Notes: generated by a model not told the origin, from the sequence alone. A stretch of 64,000 nt of DNA from Ziziphus jujuba (GCF_031755915.1 NC_083388.1:15078501-15142500), one strand, 5' to 3'. Numbered from the stretch's first letter, positions 12,754 to 24,438 are shown. Translations and numbers: made by a program.

Positions 12754-15700
12754 TTAATACCACATGAAACTTCTGGGCGGTTGAAAATCATCGGTTTCTT
12801 CCTCATTTTGATTTTGAGATGTGAAATGTGAGAAGTAGTTATGAAAAGATGTATCTCCATGATAGTTTTGCATATAATTATTAATATGCCAACCATATGG
12901 ATCTTACATTATTGGTTGACTATGTGCATAACTACTACTCTCTGATGGTTGAGTTTGAGATGGTACCCATGAGTTGCTACTTGATGACATTCCATAATTA
13001 TTCATTGAATAAGGGTTATGAAAATGACTTCCAACCCTCATAGATCCAAAATTCATAGAAATTGAATATTTTTCTTGTTGTGACATCTCCATCATAGATT
13101 TCTTTTTACGTGTATAGTCTTTTCCAACAGCACCGAATCCTTGACCTACATTTCTACTCCCATGATCTTCATCCTGTGTTGCATGTGTGTAATATTGTTC
13201 ACCAGTAAATGGGCTTAATCCAACTTCTTGACTTGGTGATTCCCTTTGGCCCCTACCTCTTCTACCTTCTAATTCAGATAATTTATTGAAATTATCTTCA
13301 TCACCACTGTAGCTAAAGTAACTACTAAGAGTCTCAAATTGTGAATGTGTACACCACGTGATGGAGCTGAAGCACTAGTAGTTCTAGTTGGCTCTCTCAT
13401 AAGCCTTTGAAATGAATCACCACTACTAGAATTTACTTATTCAGTAATCACTTTTTGAACATTTATCCCTTTTTTTTTTCAGCTTGTTGAGCAATCTTTG
13501 GATCAAGATTCCCCTCATGATCATCTAAATGAACATCTCTAATCCATTGGTATATTTGGTTGCCCTCTTCATCATCATCTTCCATTATAGTTTCAAATAT
13601 TATTGTTAGATCCAAGTCTTGATAATTTTCTTCTTCAGCTTCCATATCCCTAAACTTAAGTTTCATATTCTAATAACAATAGACTAGTTTTTCAATTCTA
13701 CTATATGCTAGTCTATTTCTTCGTTTTGTATGTATTAGTGCAAAAGTGCTCCAATTCCTTTCACAGGCAGAGGATGATGCTATTTGTGGCAAAACTTTCA
13801 ATGCCAATTTTCTTACTGTAGGTGCACTATCACCATACATAACCCACCATTCAACTGTTACAAAATAATTATTATATGATTACATATTTGTACTATTACA
13901 TCAATTGATATTCACATACTACAATATTTAAACTTACCAAGAGACATCTCTTTTCTAGAAGCAATTGTTGTTGGTCTTGCAAATCCTTTTCTTGCATCCT
14001 TGAAGTATATAAGCTGTAAAATAAAATAAAATAAAGTTATAACCCCTTAAAATATATTATGTTAATAAATTATCATCATTATACCTCCTTTCCAAACTGG
14101 CTAATTGCGGCTGATTTAGGATCCAATGTAGCATAGATATCGTGTACAGCCTTTATAAGATTAGAATCTTCTCCAACCCCAGGTCTATATTGATATTGAG
14201 GATTTAAATAATAAGCTATATAAAAGGGGAAAAATATATATATATTTTAGTTTAATTAGAGATAAATAATGAAAGATATAAAGTATTTTACATTAACAAA
14301 AAAATAAAAGTCTAACATATTTTATATAAATTGACTATGGGCTCATACCTACTGCATGTAATGGATGCTTTAAGGTTTTATCCCACCTATTATTGATAAT
14401 CTTTAATATCCACTTTGCACCATGCATTTTGTCAAGTTCCTTTTTAACAATTCGCATAAACTCATACACTACTCTCATTGTTGGATAAATCTCGGTGTCA
14501 ATAATACGTAAAAACTTATATAAAGGCTCAAATAATTGATACACTTTATGTGCTTGATCCCAAAAAGTATGATTAAGTACTATATTTTCCACTGTTTGGC
14601 CTTCTTTTGAAGCACTATAATTATGATTAGTCCAATCAGTAGATGTGAATAGTTGCTTAAGTCCTGCTTTCTTTTTAACCAAGCTATCAAGTGCAAGATA
14701 GTTTGTGGCAAATCGTGTAAGTCCCAGACGAATGATGTCACCTTTGCAAGTTTCACGCATCTTTGCTAGCAACCAATTATGATTGTAGATGTAAGTTATG
14801 ATTGCTGTAGCCTGCTTGATCACAATAGCCACATTCTCATTCTTCCCAATATCTTCAAACATGAGATCAATGCAATGTGCTGCACATGGAGTCTAGTACA
14901 AATTGTAATCTCCCATCAATTTTTTCCCAGCTTTAACAAATACAGAGCCATTATCTGTTACAATTTGCACCATGTTTTTCTTCCCAATTTCCAGAATTAT
15001 TTTCTTCAATTGCTCATATATGTATTTATGATCCTTTATTTAATTTGAAGCATCAATAGATTTTAGAAAAATTGTGCTTCCTTTTGAGTAAACCATGAAA
15101 TTAATAATAGACATCTTGGTGGGACCCTTCCATCCATCACACATGATTGTACAACCATAGGTTTCCCACTTCGCTTTCATTTTGTTTACATGGTTTTTTA
15201 TCTCCTCATACTCCATATCCAAATATTTTGTGCTGATCTCATAAGGGGTTGGAGGTTCTATACCTGGCCCTGCTTGTTGGCATCCTACTACCAAATTCTT
15301 GAAATGATGGGATGATGCTTTATTTGCTGGTAAATTTTCATAAATAAAAAATTTACTTATTATTCTTCCCATACTTTCTTTTATTTTTCCTCCAGAAAAT
15401 TTTTTTTTTATATTTTTTTGCTTTGCTTGAGAGGACTTGTATAAGCTTGGTGCAACAAATCTTGATTCTGGATCTTTAAAACTCTGTGTTCATTGTACTG
15501 CAGGTTTAGCACGACTGCTAGATTCGCCTCCTTCAGCTTGATATCGAACTTTGTGGAGATGACTTCTTTCCCACTCTAATTGTTTAGAAGCACGAATTGC
15601 CTCTTGATAATCATTTTTCTCATATGGATCCATCCCAGGTGGATATGCTATGTCATCATCATCCTCATCATCCACATCATATGTTTCAGCATGCAGTTAT

Positions 15701-15987
15701 CCTCGTAAATCTGTATGAATCTCTTCCATTCTATTTGCTTTTTTCATCTTACGTTGTTGTTTTCCTTTTAACAAATCTATTATGAATTTTTAAACTTCAG
15801 GAGGCATTTGACCACAAGGTTGTACATTGTGTGAAGGATCAATACCACTAAGGTGGTATTTTAATCATGTTACTCCACCACTCTTCATCACGCGATTACA
15901 ATATTTGCATATTGTTCCACTTTTATTACCTTCAATTGGAAAACCATGTTCCCATGCAGGATCACGTTTGCTTCCTCCACTAGCCAT
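12754..15987 (-). pseudogene. hAT transposase (BED zinc finger, DUF659, hAT dimerisation region), broken
   Basis: The start is ATG at 15985-15987 and the stop is TAA at 12754-12756. In order: an N-terminal BED finger (MASGGSKRDPAWEHGF, then CKYC), a DUF659/RNase H-like core (CDGW at about 15140; TDNGS near 14960; PCAAHCIDLM near 14880), and a hAT C-terminal region at about 13670-13850 (SSACERNWS, then the RRNRL segment). An acidic, then Ser/Asn/Gln-rich tail follows. Introns are visible near 14220-14340, 14020-14085 and 13860-13938. Premature stops include TGA at 15865-15867 in the BED finger (a Trp position in relatives), further stops near 15790 and 15700, TAG within the core near 14895, and TAG near 13670. 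This would have been the nuclear transposase cutting at the element's ends. With these breaks no full-length enzyme can be made. Confidence 0.88.
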
Positions 15988-16982
15988 TATCCTATAATAA
16001 TAATAAGAGTAACAGCAATAGTAACAATAACAATTTTAATATTTGTCTCTGAATATATATATATATATATATATTTGAATTTTTGATCGGAATTGGATAG
16101 AGACATTTGATTAAAATATTTTCTTATAACTATGAAAAATAATTTAGTATAACAAAAAAATCAAGATCTTTGAAATTAAATAATTCATTTTTAATGAATG
16201 TATCTGGTACGAAAATGATTCCTTACAGATCTCCAATGCCTTGAGTATAGATGTTTACAATTGGCAAAAGGGACAAAACACTACATAAAGAAATAACCAA
16301 TATTTTCAAAGCAAAAAAAGAAATAACCAATATATTTAGGCAAATTTAATATACTTTAACAATGTATATTCTAGCCGACATATATATATGTATAAGATTT
16401 ATTTTCTAATCAAGTTTTTATTTATTGTTTATAAGTTTTAACATATTATATTATGAAGTTTTGCTTACGTAGAAGACAACATGAAAAAATTAAATGACAA
16501 AGTGGGTTTTTTAAGTTATGCTTTTTATCCAATAAGAAAAAACAATTATATTTTCAATCACACATCATACATTAAGTTTAAGGTATATATTAAATTTGGG
16601 TTTGTAAATCTAATCATTTATGATTACTACATATAAATATATATATATATACATATATACATGTTACATTTTCACCATATATATATAGAGATAGATACAT
16701 ATGTTAATATATAATTAATTAGCTTACAATTAATAATTCAAATAACAATAATACAAGTGAATTAAAGAATTTAGATCTTAAAGTATAAAAGTAAATATAA
16801 ACCTCTTTTTTTTTTAAGATAAAGAAACTAACCTGTAAAAAGGATATCCAAAGAAGTTGTATGAAAGAACTTGAAATTTTGTGAGAACCGAAAATATGTA
16901 TAAGAAAAAATGTTAAGAACAAAGCATCAAACTTGCTCTTTAAATAAAATAATAATGTGAATTTTTTTTTTCTATGGAATAC

Positions 16983-17560
16983 TTTATAATCAAAAGCACA
17001 CTCATGACTCATGAAGAATATGTATCGGCTCTGGTCAAATATAAAAGACACGTGAAATTATGCAAAGACAAGAGAGTGGATAACTAAGTGTAGTATATAG
17101 AGACAAGAAAGTGCCTAAGCAATAGTCAAACACACATTTATGAAGAATATTTTTTAATTTCAAAACTATATAATGATGTACTAATATAAAATACATGTGA
17201 AATTATGCAAAGACAAGAGAATGAACAAGCAAGTGTAATATATAGAGACAAGAAAGTGTCCAAGCAATGGTCAAACACACATTTATGAAGAATATTTTTT
17301 TTAATTTCAAAACTATATAATGATGTACTAATATAAAAGACACATGAAATTATGCAAAAACAAGAAAGTGGACAAGCAAGTGTAATATATAGAGACAAGA
17401 AAGTGCCCAAGCAATGGTCAAACACACATTTATGAAGAATATTTTTTAATTTCAAAACTCTATAATAATGTGCTAAGATTCTCTAGCATAAAAATATTTT
17501 TTTCAAAACTATATAATAATGTACTAAGATTCTCTAACAAAAAAAATAATTTTTTAATTT
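16983..17560. repeat. Tandem repeat, period about 145-147 bp, inside the hAT element
   Basis: Units begin GTCAAACACACATTTATGAAG at 17125, 17270 and 17417, giving periods of 145 and 147. There is a more diverged unit before (from about 16983) and a partial unit after. The open frame at 17138-17455 on the - strand is simply this repeat translated twice. Placement just inside the 5' side of the transposase suggests promoter or subterminal sequence, an inference. Confidence 0.85.
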
Positions 17561-17744
17561 TAAAATTATATAATACTATTGTAAGATACCCCATGATATA
17601 AGAAATTCATGGAGAGTATTTGGTTGATTGATATAATTGAATGATATATTGTCTTCTTCTTAAAAGAAAATGAAAAATAAAATTTATGAATTTTTAAAAA
17701 AATTATGAATTGTCTTCTTCAATAATATTTATGAATTTTTTTAA

Positions 17745-18006
17745 AAAAAAATTTCATAGATATTTTTGAAATTTCCATGGAAATTTTATGGAAATTTTGG
17801 AAATTTCCATGGAAATTATAGATTTTTTAACCAAATCATTAAGGAGTTTATGTAGATATTTTACGGAAATTTCCATAGAAATTGTCTTGAAATTTCTGAA
17901 ATTTCAATGGATATTATGGAAGTTTTATCCATTTCCATGTTTAACCTAAATTTTATATCGACCCCTTCAAAAAATGAAAATGCGAGGAAATTTTGAAGAA
18001 ATATTG
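17745..18006. promoter_or_regulatory. hAT subterminal motif cluster (GGAAATTTCC/CCATGG)
   Basis: Repeated palindromic motifs GGAAATTTCCATGGAAAT and variants occur at least six times between about 17770 and 17940. Similar copies sit at the other end (about 12390-12480). Clustered short motifs in subterminal regions are typical transposase-binding sites of hAT elements. That role is inferred here. Confidence 0.55.
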
Positions 18007-18030
18007 GATATTTTAAACCTTGGATGGTTG

Positions 18031-18839
18031 TTTAAAAGGAAACATGGAATTTTATGGATTAGGAAAAGTGTATTAAACCGGTAGTATTCAAATTTTGGTA
18101 TTTATAATATTATAAATTTATATATATATATATATATATATTTTTATGCACGATATAGTACTGATGTTCTGTACTATATTCATGATTAAGGCGCATGTAT
18201 ATATGACAATCCTATGGGAGCTATGGGCTTAAGAGTTGGTAAGAATTTATAAAGTGAGCATCAGTAGCCTTGCCCCTTTGGCCACAGGATTGCTAGTTAT
18301 TATATTATGATTTAGTGCGCAGGTTATATATATGGTCGTTTTTTGTGAGCTATGGTGAAATAAGGTAGGCAAGTATTTTATGGTGATAGCATTAGCAACC
18401 CTCCTTTCAACCAAAAGATGACTGGTTTAGCCACTCTTGTGGGAGCTATGGGCCTAAGAGTTAGCAAAAGGTATCTCTCTTTAACTTTCTCGTCAAAATA
18501 GTGCTTGAGACACCAAGTACTATCTGACACTACTGGTATATTGTATAGTGCATCATGTGTTATTTCGATGTATATGTATATATGTTATATTATGTTAGTG
18601 TGTGCCACACTGTACGGGGGCAACGACTCGATTCAGCTTATGGACAACCTAGTCTCCCATTTCTATTGCCTAAGACAGCAGTGGATTTAATGGCCATTAT
18701 AGGCAACAATACTTGGCCGTATTGGTAGCAGTGTACCTGCATCAGCTGATATCATGGGACCATGCATTTGCATATTATATGGTACATTGGGCATATCCCC
18801 GCTACGAATGAACAGGTTATGTAGTATCTTTATCGATTT
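18031..18839. other. Solo LTR body, no gene
   Basis: Continuation of the LTR after the hAT insertion. It contains two diverged copies of a phrase around GGGAGCTATGGGCCTAAGAGT (near 18216 and 18442). No coding sequence is credible. Confidence 0.6.
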
Positions 18840-19200
18840 TAATTCTATTTTATCTATTTATGATTATGATTTTCTATTATTATTTGTTATTGTTATTATT
18901 ATTGTTATTAATATTATTATTATTATTATCATTATCATTGTTATTTATTATTGTTATTATTATTAACTATTATTATTATTATTATTAGCATCATTATCAT
19001 CATCATCATTGATTGTTACTGCTATTATTATTATTTTTTTTATTACTATTATTATTGTTATTATTATTATTTGTGATTATTATTATCATTATTATTATTG
19101 TTGTTATTGTTATTATTATTATCAATACTATTATTTGGTATTGTTGTTGTTATTATTGTTATTATTACCATCATCAATGTCATTATTATAATTATTATTG
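18840..19200. repeat. ATT/GTT trinucleotide array
   Basis: About 360 bp of (ATT)n, (GTT)n and (ATC)n. The Ile/Tyr- and Asn-rich open frames on both strands are artefacts of this repeat. Confidence 0.9.
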
Positions 19201-19251
19201 TCAATTGCACAATTGTTGTATTTGTCCGAGCCGAGGACTTAATGGATTTGG

Positions 19252-19445
19252 AAATATTATAGCCTTCGCCCAAGTATGACAGCCTTCAGGCAAGTATTGT
19301 AGCTTTCGGGCAATTATGGTAGTCTTCGGGCAAGTATAATAGCCTTTAGGCGAGTATGGTAACGCTCAGGTAAGTATGGTAGCCTTCGAGCAAGTATTGT
19401 AGCCTTCGGGCAAGTATGGTACCTCGGATAGATATCGTAGCCTCA
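19252..19445. repeat. Tandem repeat with period about 21 bp
   Basis: Roughly nine copies of a unit like GTATGGTAGCCTTCGGGCAA with scattered substitutions. It lies near the 3' end of the solo LTR. Confidence 0.85.
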
Positions 19446-20360
19446 GATAGGTTATCCAAATTCTTGAAAGGTTATATTATTATTATTATTGTTATTGTTA
19501 TTATTAGTATTATTATCATTGTTTTTATTATCTTTTACATGTATTTATAGGTTTCGTACATTACAAGATATTATAATAACGTATGGTTGTAATAAGTTCT
19601 CGGTATAGACAGACATGAGTTATAAATATATTTACATTTTATTAAAATATTTCTTGCATCTATATTCCTATGTTGTTGTTATTAAAGTATTGTCCCTTGT
19701 GGAAAATCTAATATGAAAGTGGAAGGAATAAAGTGGTGTATTATTGGAGTGTTTTTTTTGCAAGTAATTTTGAGACATGTCTAATCTAAAGGTAGATGCT
19801 GCTGGATTTTCTGCAAGAAGGTCTAGTAGTGTTTCCCTAGTCGGCACTGGTCTAGGGTTCTGATAAAGAATCTTGGATAGGTTCTGACATTATATATCTA
19901 TTTATGATTTTCAAGTTGACCTATACCCTGTTATGTTTACTTATCTAAGTTTTCATCCTTTTTTTGGTACTATACAAATATATAACTTTTGTTTAATGTT
20001 TGGGCACAAACACATCACTCAAATTATATTATCTAGCTATAAAAAAAATAAAAATAAAAAAAACTAATGCATCACACTGACTATAAACTATATAACAACT
20101 TTTACACTAAAATACTATATAAATTTGAATAATTATAATTATCATCATTGAAATGTAGTTTAACAATTATCGATTTCAAAAGCATAAAAATTCATAGTTA
20201 AAAACCATGAATAATAATTAAATAAAGCAAACAAAGTATAAAAGAAATGATCTATCTTTCTCTCTTGCAAGATAGAGAGAAAAGAAAAAGAGACACAAAG
20301 CAGACCAATAAAGAAAAGAAAATGTCAAAATTCAAATGGAGTAGATGAGGGATTTTTAAC

Positions 20361-20399
<39 letters not shown>

Positions 20400-20629
20400 G
20401 AGACTATGAACATCTTTTCTGTGGGATTTTCATGTGGGGATGATTTTATAATTCCTATATTTTTAAGCCAATGAAGAAAAAGAAGAAGGCAAACCTAAAA
20501 ATCATTTATAATAGCAATCGGCCTTTTTGTGACAAGGTCATCAAGAGTGGCTCCTTCTACTGACTTAGCTTTAGATTTCGGTTGGAAGCCAAATTTTTTA
20601 ATTTCTATATGGTTAGGGTTTGTGTTTCG
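19446..20629. other. End of solo LTR, then right interior of element A; no gene
   Basis: Up to 19889 this is LTR sequence ending in GGTTCTGACA. From 19895 it is element A again: AT-rich, with a (TC)n run at about 20361-20397. No open frame of note. Confidence 0.6.
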
Positions 20630-20897
20630 ATGGTGCTTTTTTATTCATCTTCTCTTCTTGTCAATTAGTTTGTTGCACCTTGCCAAAACCCAGCTTTAAA
20701 AGTAAGTTAGAGACTATGAGTGTAACAGGGAAAGAAGAAGATAAGTTTCATCAAAAGGAAAAACGAGTTTTGCTTTATTTTTCTTGATTTCATATTAAAT
20801 GAGGGTAATTTGGGAATAAATAGGAAAAAAAATGTTTAAATGGAGAGGGTATCCACCATTAAGCCTTTATTTAGATGCGTAATGGGCTAAATTTCCC
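20630..20897 (-). repeat. Right TIR of element A
   Basis: Inverse copy of about 3974-4250, ending ...GTAATGGGCTAAATTTCCC. Beyond it, a 21 bp spacer (20898-20918) separates A from element B. Confidence 0.65.
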
Positions 20898-20918
20898 TAA
20901 ACCGTGGTGGCTAATCCA

Positions 20919-23142
20919 GGGGGAAATTGCCCCATTGCCCATCCAAACTGACCCTTAACGATGAATACCTTTTCAGTTAATATAACTTTTATTCCACCCA
21001 TTAGTTTCCATTTTGTCTCTATTTTTAAAAAAAGTTTTAAGACATAAAAACCTTTTTATTAAAATATTTTTAATAATTTTATAAATCATGCATCCATTTC
21101 AGTAGTCTCCCATGTCATTTTTTATTTTTCTCTCTTTCTCCACACCTTAGGTTTCTGCAAAAACTTTAATTTTAAACTCATCGCAGGAAATTCCTTTTTT
21201 TTTTCATCACCAAAATAGAGAAATCGTTGGGAGTTTTCATTGATCACCATCTTTCATTCGCAAAATCCTCTCTCATTCTCATGCAACTTTTTAACTCTGA
21301 TGATTCTCTCTCTAACTTATTGTTTCCCATTCCATCGCTCTCTCATTTTTTCCCTGTTGATTTGATTCCAAAGAATCTATAGCTTTTTTTTATTGACTAA
21401 AGCTAACATTTGCTAAGGTATTTTAGCAATTTATTCTATTTTTTACTGTTTTGTAAAAACTCAAAATTATATTGCATTTTTGTTTTTCATTTTAAAATAA
21501 ATTTCAAAAAATAGTTCTCATTTCTCTCAATCAGTTTTTTTGCTCGCATAGCTTCCATGAACAAGGCGGGTCCATTAATTACTTTCATTTTTGTTGGTTT
21601 TTGATTGGTTATGATTTTGATGTGTACAAGATTTTGTATCCTATGAATTTGGTAACATCATTTTCAAGCCAGTTTTTCATTAATCATGCTTTGTTTGTTT
21701 TGCCATGGTTTAGTTTCCAAAATATTACTAGAACAATAAAATAATTGTAATTGTTAAAAAGTTGTAGGCTTGGACAAAATGATGCTTAATTTTTTGCCTA
21801 AGTTTAGTTCTTTGTTTAGGAATGCTTATTTGCTATCCAATTGTACTTATTAATTTTCTGCTCTTATAAAATTTGCATATTTTAACTAATTTTCAGCTCT
21901 CCAATGGTACTTATTATGTTATTCCTTTTTTTGCTAAAACTGTTGTAGGAACTCCCAAATTGAGGCCAATAGCAATTTGTAGCTTGTTGTTTAAGTAATA
22001 TTTACATGAAAATTCTCTTCGGACTTCAAAATCAAATTGATTTGCAATTAAGTTAATCTCTCTTTTCTTTATTAAATGAAATCTTTGTTCTTGTTTATCA
22101 CATTCTCTTCAAATAGTAGTTACATAAATACAAAGATTTTTCTTTATTAAATGAAATCTTTGTTCTTGTTTATCACATTCTCTTCAAATAGTAGTTACAT
22201 AAATACAAAGATTGTGTGTGGAAAAGTGTTTATTTCTGGTATTTAGATGCCATACAAACGCTAATGTTCTTGTACATGATGAATTATGTAAAATTTTCTG
22301 TACAATGGATATGTGCGGTTTTAGTTCGGTGATTGTTTTTTTCCCCTGCATTTTTTTTATTTTTTTATAGTTCGTAGTAGTTGATTCTTAAGTTTATTTT
22401 TCAATGTAGGAACTAAGCAGCAGCACATGCACTTTATTGCCCTGCATAGGTCCATGTTAAGGCTTAAATGGTTAGTGCTTATAATGTTACTTGTTTATAG
22501 TATTGTCTTTTAGATATGACTGTTATTTCATATATGCAATTTACTTTAGTTAGAATGCAGCTGACGCAATGCATTTTATTGAAATTCATGACAGCTTTCT
22601 TATTTCATTCATAATAACTTATTTGACCTTTTATGGCCCTTTAATATGGATGATATACTCCTTAATAATAATGCTCTTTTGTTTTGGTTTGTTGATTAAA
22701 GTAATTGTGTAATGAGAAATACTAAGGTGAAGATTGCTCATATATATTTTGTTATTTTTTAATGTTTTCTTTGTATGAAGGAATTGTCATTTCACTTAAC
22801 AACTCTTTTTCTATTATTTATTTGGTTGTCTAATTTCATAGTGTCTTGTGTTCATTCTTAGTTTTGTAGTTATCTAGTTCTATGATTTTGTAGTAATTGT
22901 CATGTATTTATCCTTAATTTATAAGCTCTCTGCTAATTTGGTATCTTTCTAATTTCTAATAAGTACTTAAAGTATTGGTGACTGTTATTTACAAAAGGTA
23001 AAACAAATAGTTGGCTAACAAATACATTTTGGTTTAATTTGTTGGTCATGATGATGGATAAAGAATGGATGCATTTATCAAGGTTAGTTTTCTTTTTTCT
23101 TTATATATGTGTATATATATATATATATTGTCGATGGATAAA
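20919..23142 (+). repeat. Left arm of element B, outer part
   Basis: Non-coding, AT-rich, with T-runs. Inverted copy of about 33770-35901. Matching landmarks are CCCATTGCCCATCC and AACGATGAATACC at the tip, and the 'caaacgctaatgttcttgta' segment near 22255. Includes an exact tandem duplication at 22066-22215. Confidence 0.75.
22066..22215. repeat. 75 bp tandem duplication
   Basis: The unit beginning TCTTTATTAAATGAAATC occurs twice in succession (22066 and 22141), essentially identical. The right arm of element B has a single copy (near 34560-34620), so the duplication arose after the arms formed. Confidence 0.85.
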
Positions 23143-23147
23143 GAATG

Positions 23148-24200
23148 TGATACGAACCTAGAACGACCTGCTCCTAAACCCGTATTATATTAGCCCGGAT
23201 CTTAATTAAGTTCAAATTCTAATGGAATTGACCTCAACCCTTAACCAACTTATGGTTAGAAACCTTGGTATAATATAGACGCCACAATAGGAGATGGAAG
23301 ACCTATTGATAAGTCAAGCTAAAACAACCAATTCTCTAATGGTGTTTTAGGTGTTCTCAAAGAACAAAGAGATAATTAATCTCACAAGTATTTTCTTTAA
23401 TCAAATCAAAGTTGTATTCTTATTGAAAAAATAAGCCTTTAAATAGGCTTTGAAAGAAACAAAATAAACCCTAAAAACCCTAGGAAAAACTGGCCACACA
23501 CATAAAGAAACCTAGTTGGCCGCAACTATACTTCCTTTCCTAAGCTAAGTTTGATTAATTAATTCTTTTATATTAAATTAGGAATTAATTAATTTACAAT
23601 AAAATAAAAACCTTCCTAAAGTTATTTGTCCAGAAAATAAGTAAATAAAAACCCAAAAAGAAATAAAGTCAATCGCAAATTAGGTAATGAGTTGACTTTG
23701 ACATCTAGGCTGAATTATGTCTTCAACCGAGCTAACTTATGTCTGCCTGATGTCCGAGCTAACTTATGGCCTATCCGAGCTAACTGATGTCTGTCCGAGC
23801 TAACTTGTATCTGGCTGAGCTAACTGATGTCTGTCCGAGCTAAGTTATGTCTGGCCGAGCTAACTGATGTCTGTCCGAGCTAAGTTACATCCGATGTCCG
23901 AAGTCCAAGATCAGATGTTCGAGGCAAGGCTCCGATGTCCGAGACAAGGGTGTCCGATATAAAATGTCCGATGTATGGGTATCCGATGTATCAACCTCCA
24001 CCAATTGGATACTTGAAACGGGTCTTTTATCTTCAGGTATGGACAAGCCCTTTTGAGAATGAATTACTTTTTGGATAAAGGCAGCAAGATTGTCCTTAAA
24101 CCTCCTAGCTTGAGCCCTAGTGATCGGTCCAGTCTTCGTCTGTACCGGATCAGTACCCCAGTGAGTTGTCGGTGGTGTGAGCTCGGGCAGGTTTGCATCA
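23148..24200 (-). repeat. 3' LTR of the Ty3/gypsy element
   Basis: 1,053 bp, bounded by TGATACGAACC and GTTTGCATCA on the + strand. It includes a tandem array at about 23728-23887 with a unit like GAGCTAACTGATGTCTGTCC, then several TCCGATGT repeats. It is 40 bp (two units) longer than the 5' LTR. The last part of the pol frame runs into it from the internal side, ending at 23885. Confidence 0.95.
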
Positions 24201-24213
24201 TTCCCCTCCTCTT
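24201..24213 (-). other. Polypurine tract for plus-strand priming
   Basis: On the element's strand this reads AAGAGGAGGGGAA directly against the 3' LTR start TGATGC, exactly where a retrotransposon polypurine tract belongs. It lies within the open reading frame. Confidence 0.9.
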
Positions 24214-24388
24214 GAAAAGGATTTGTCCTCAAATTGAAGTCATCACTTGCAGCAAAAGGAGATAAATCAGCAATATTAAAGGTGGCGCTAACACTATACT
24301 CACCCGATAAATCAAGTTTGTAGGCATTGTCGTTTATCCTCTCCAAAACTTGAAAAGGTCCATCGCCCTTCGGCATGAGTTTGGATTT

Positions 24389-24438
24389 CCTTTTTTCAGG
24401 AAACCTTTCTTTCCTTTTTTCAGGAAACCTTTCTTTCC
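24389..24438. repeat. 24 bp in-frame tandem duplication in the integrase tail
   Basis: The unit CCTTTTTTCAGGAAACCTTT (plus CTTT) is repeated twice exactly, at 24389 and 24413. It adds one extra eight-residue KERFPEKR block and leaves the frame intact. Confidence 0.85.

Larger units (their letters stand above)
12365..18022 (-). mobile_element. hAT-superfamily DNA transposon, 5.66 kb, structurally complete but inactive
   Basis: The ends are inverted repeats: left CAAGGTTCAAAATATC, right end reverse-complemented CAAGGTTTAAAATATC (15 of 16 match). They are flanked by a perfect 8 bp direct repeat GATGGTTG at 12357-12364 and 18023-18030, the hAT hallmark. The interior encodes a BED-finger/DUF659-type hAT transposase on the - strand, now carrying stop codons. 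About 2 kb of non-coding sequence lies between the transposase start and the right end, with tandem repeats and clustered GGAAATTTCC motifs. It is nested inside the solo LTR. Confidence 0.93.
7997..19889 (+). mobile_element. Solo LTR of a long-LTR retrotransposon (Tekay/Del-like), interrupted
   Basis: Starts TGTAACATCCCAACCTGGG, an opening common to LTRs of plant Ty3 chromoviruses, and ends ...GGTTCTGACA. It is bounded by TG...CA and flanked by the direct repeat TTATA at 7992-7996 and 19890-19894. No second LTR, gag or pol accompanies it, so it is a solo LTR left by unequal recombination. Removing the hAT element (12365-18022 plus one TSD) leaves about 6.2 kb. Removing the two inverted repeats at 9501-10976 and 11131-11490 leaves about 4.4 kb. 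Much of the remainder is microsatellite. The Tekay/Del assignment rests on the LTR start only. Confidence 0.65.
3974..20897. mobile_element. Element A: long-TIR foldback/MULE-like element, heavily interrupted
   Basis: The left end (GGAAATTTGGCCCATTGCCC) and right end (...GGGCTAAATTTCCC) are inverted copies of one terminus. The similarity continues inward for about 250-280 bp (3974 to about 4250 against about 20630 to 20897), including a shared stretch around CAAGGTGCAACAAACTAATT. Removing the solo LTR at 7997-19889 and one copy of its TSD leaves about 5 kb. No transposase is recognisable, so it is non-autonomous or decayed. Long TIRs suggest the Mutator superfamily, but no 9 bp target duplication is visible (ttaaataac on the left, taaaccgtg on the right), so the family is an inference. 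Confidence 0.6.

Noticed and set aside
17138..17455. 105-codon - strand frame with an internal peptide repeat
   Set aside because: It is the 146 bp tandem repeat of the hAT element translated; no known domain and no independent start context.
19009..19279. Ile/Tyr/Asn-rich frames
   Set aside because: ATT/GTT trinucleotide array.
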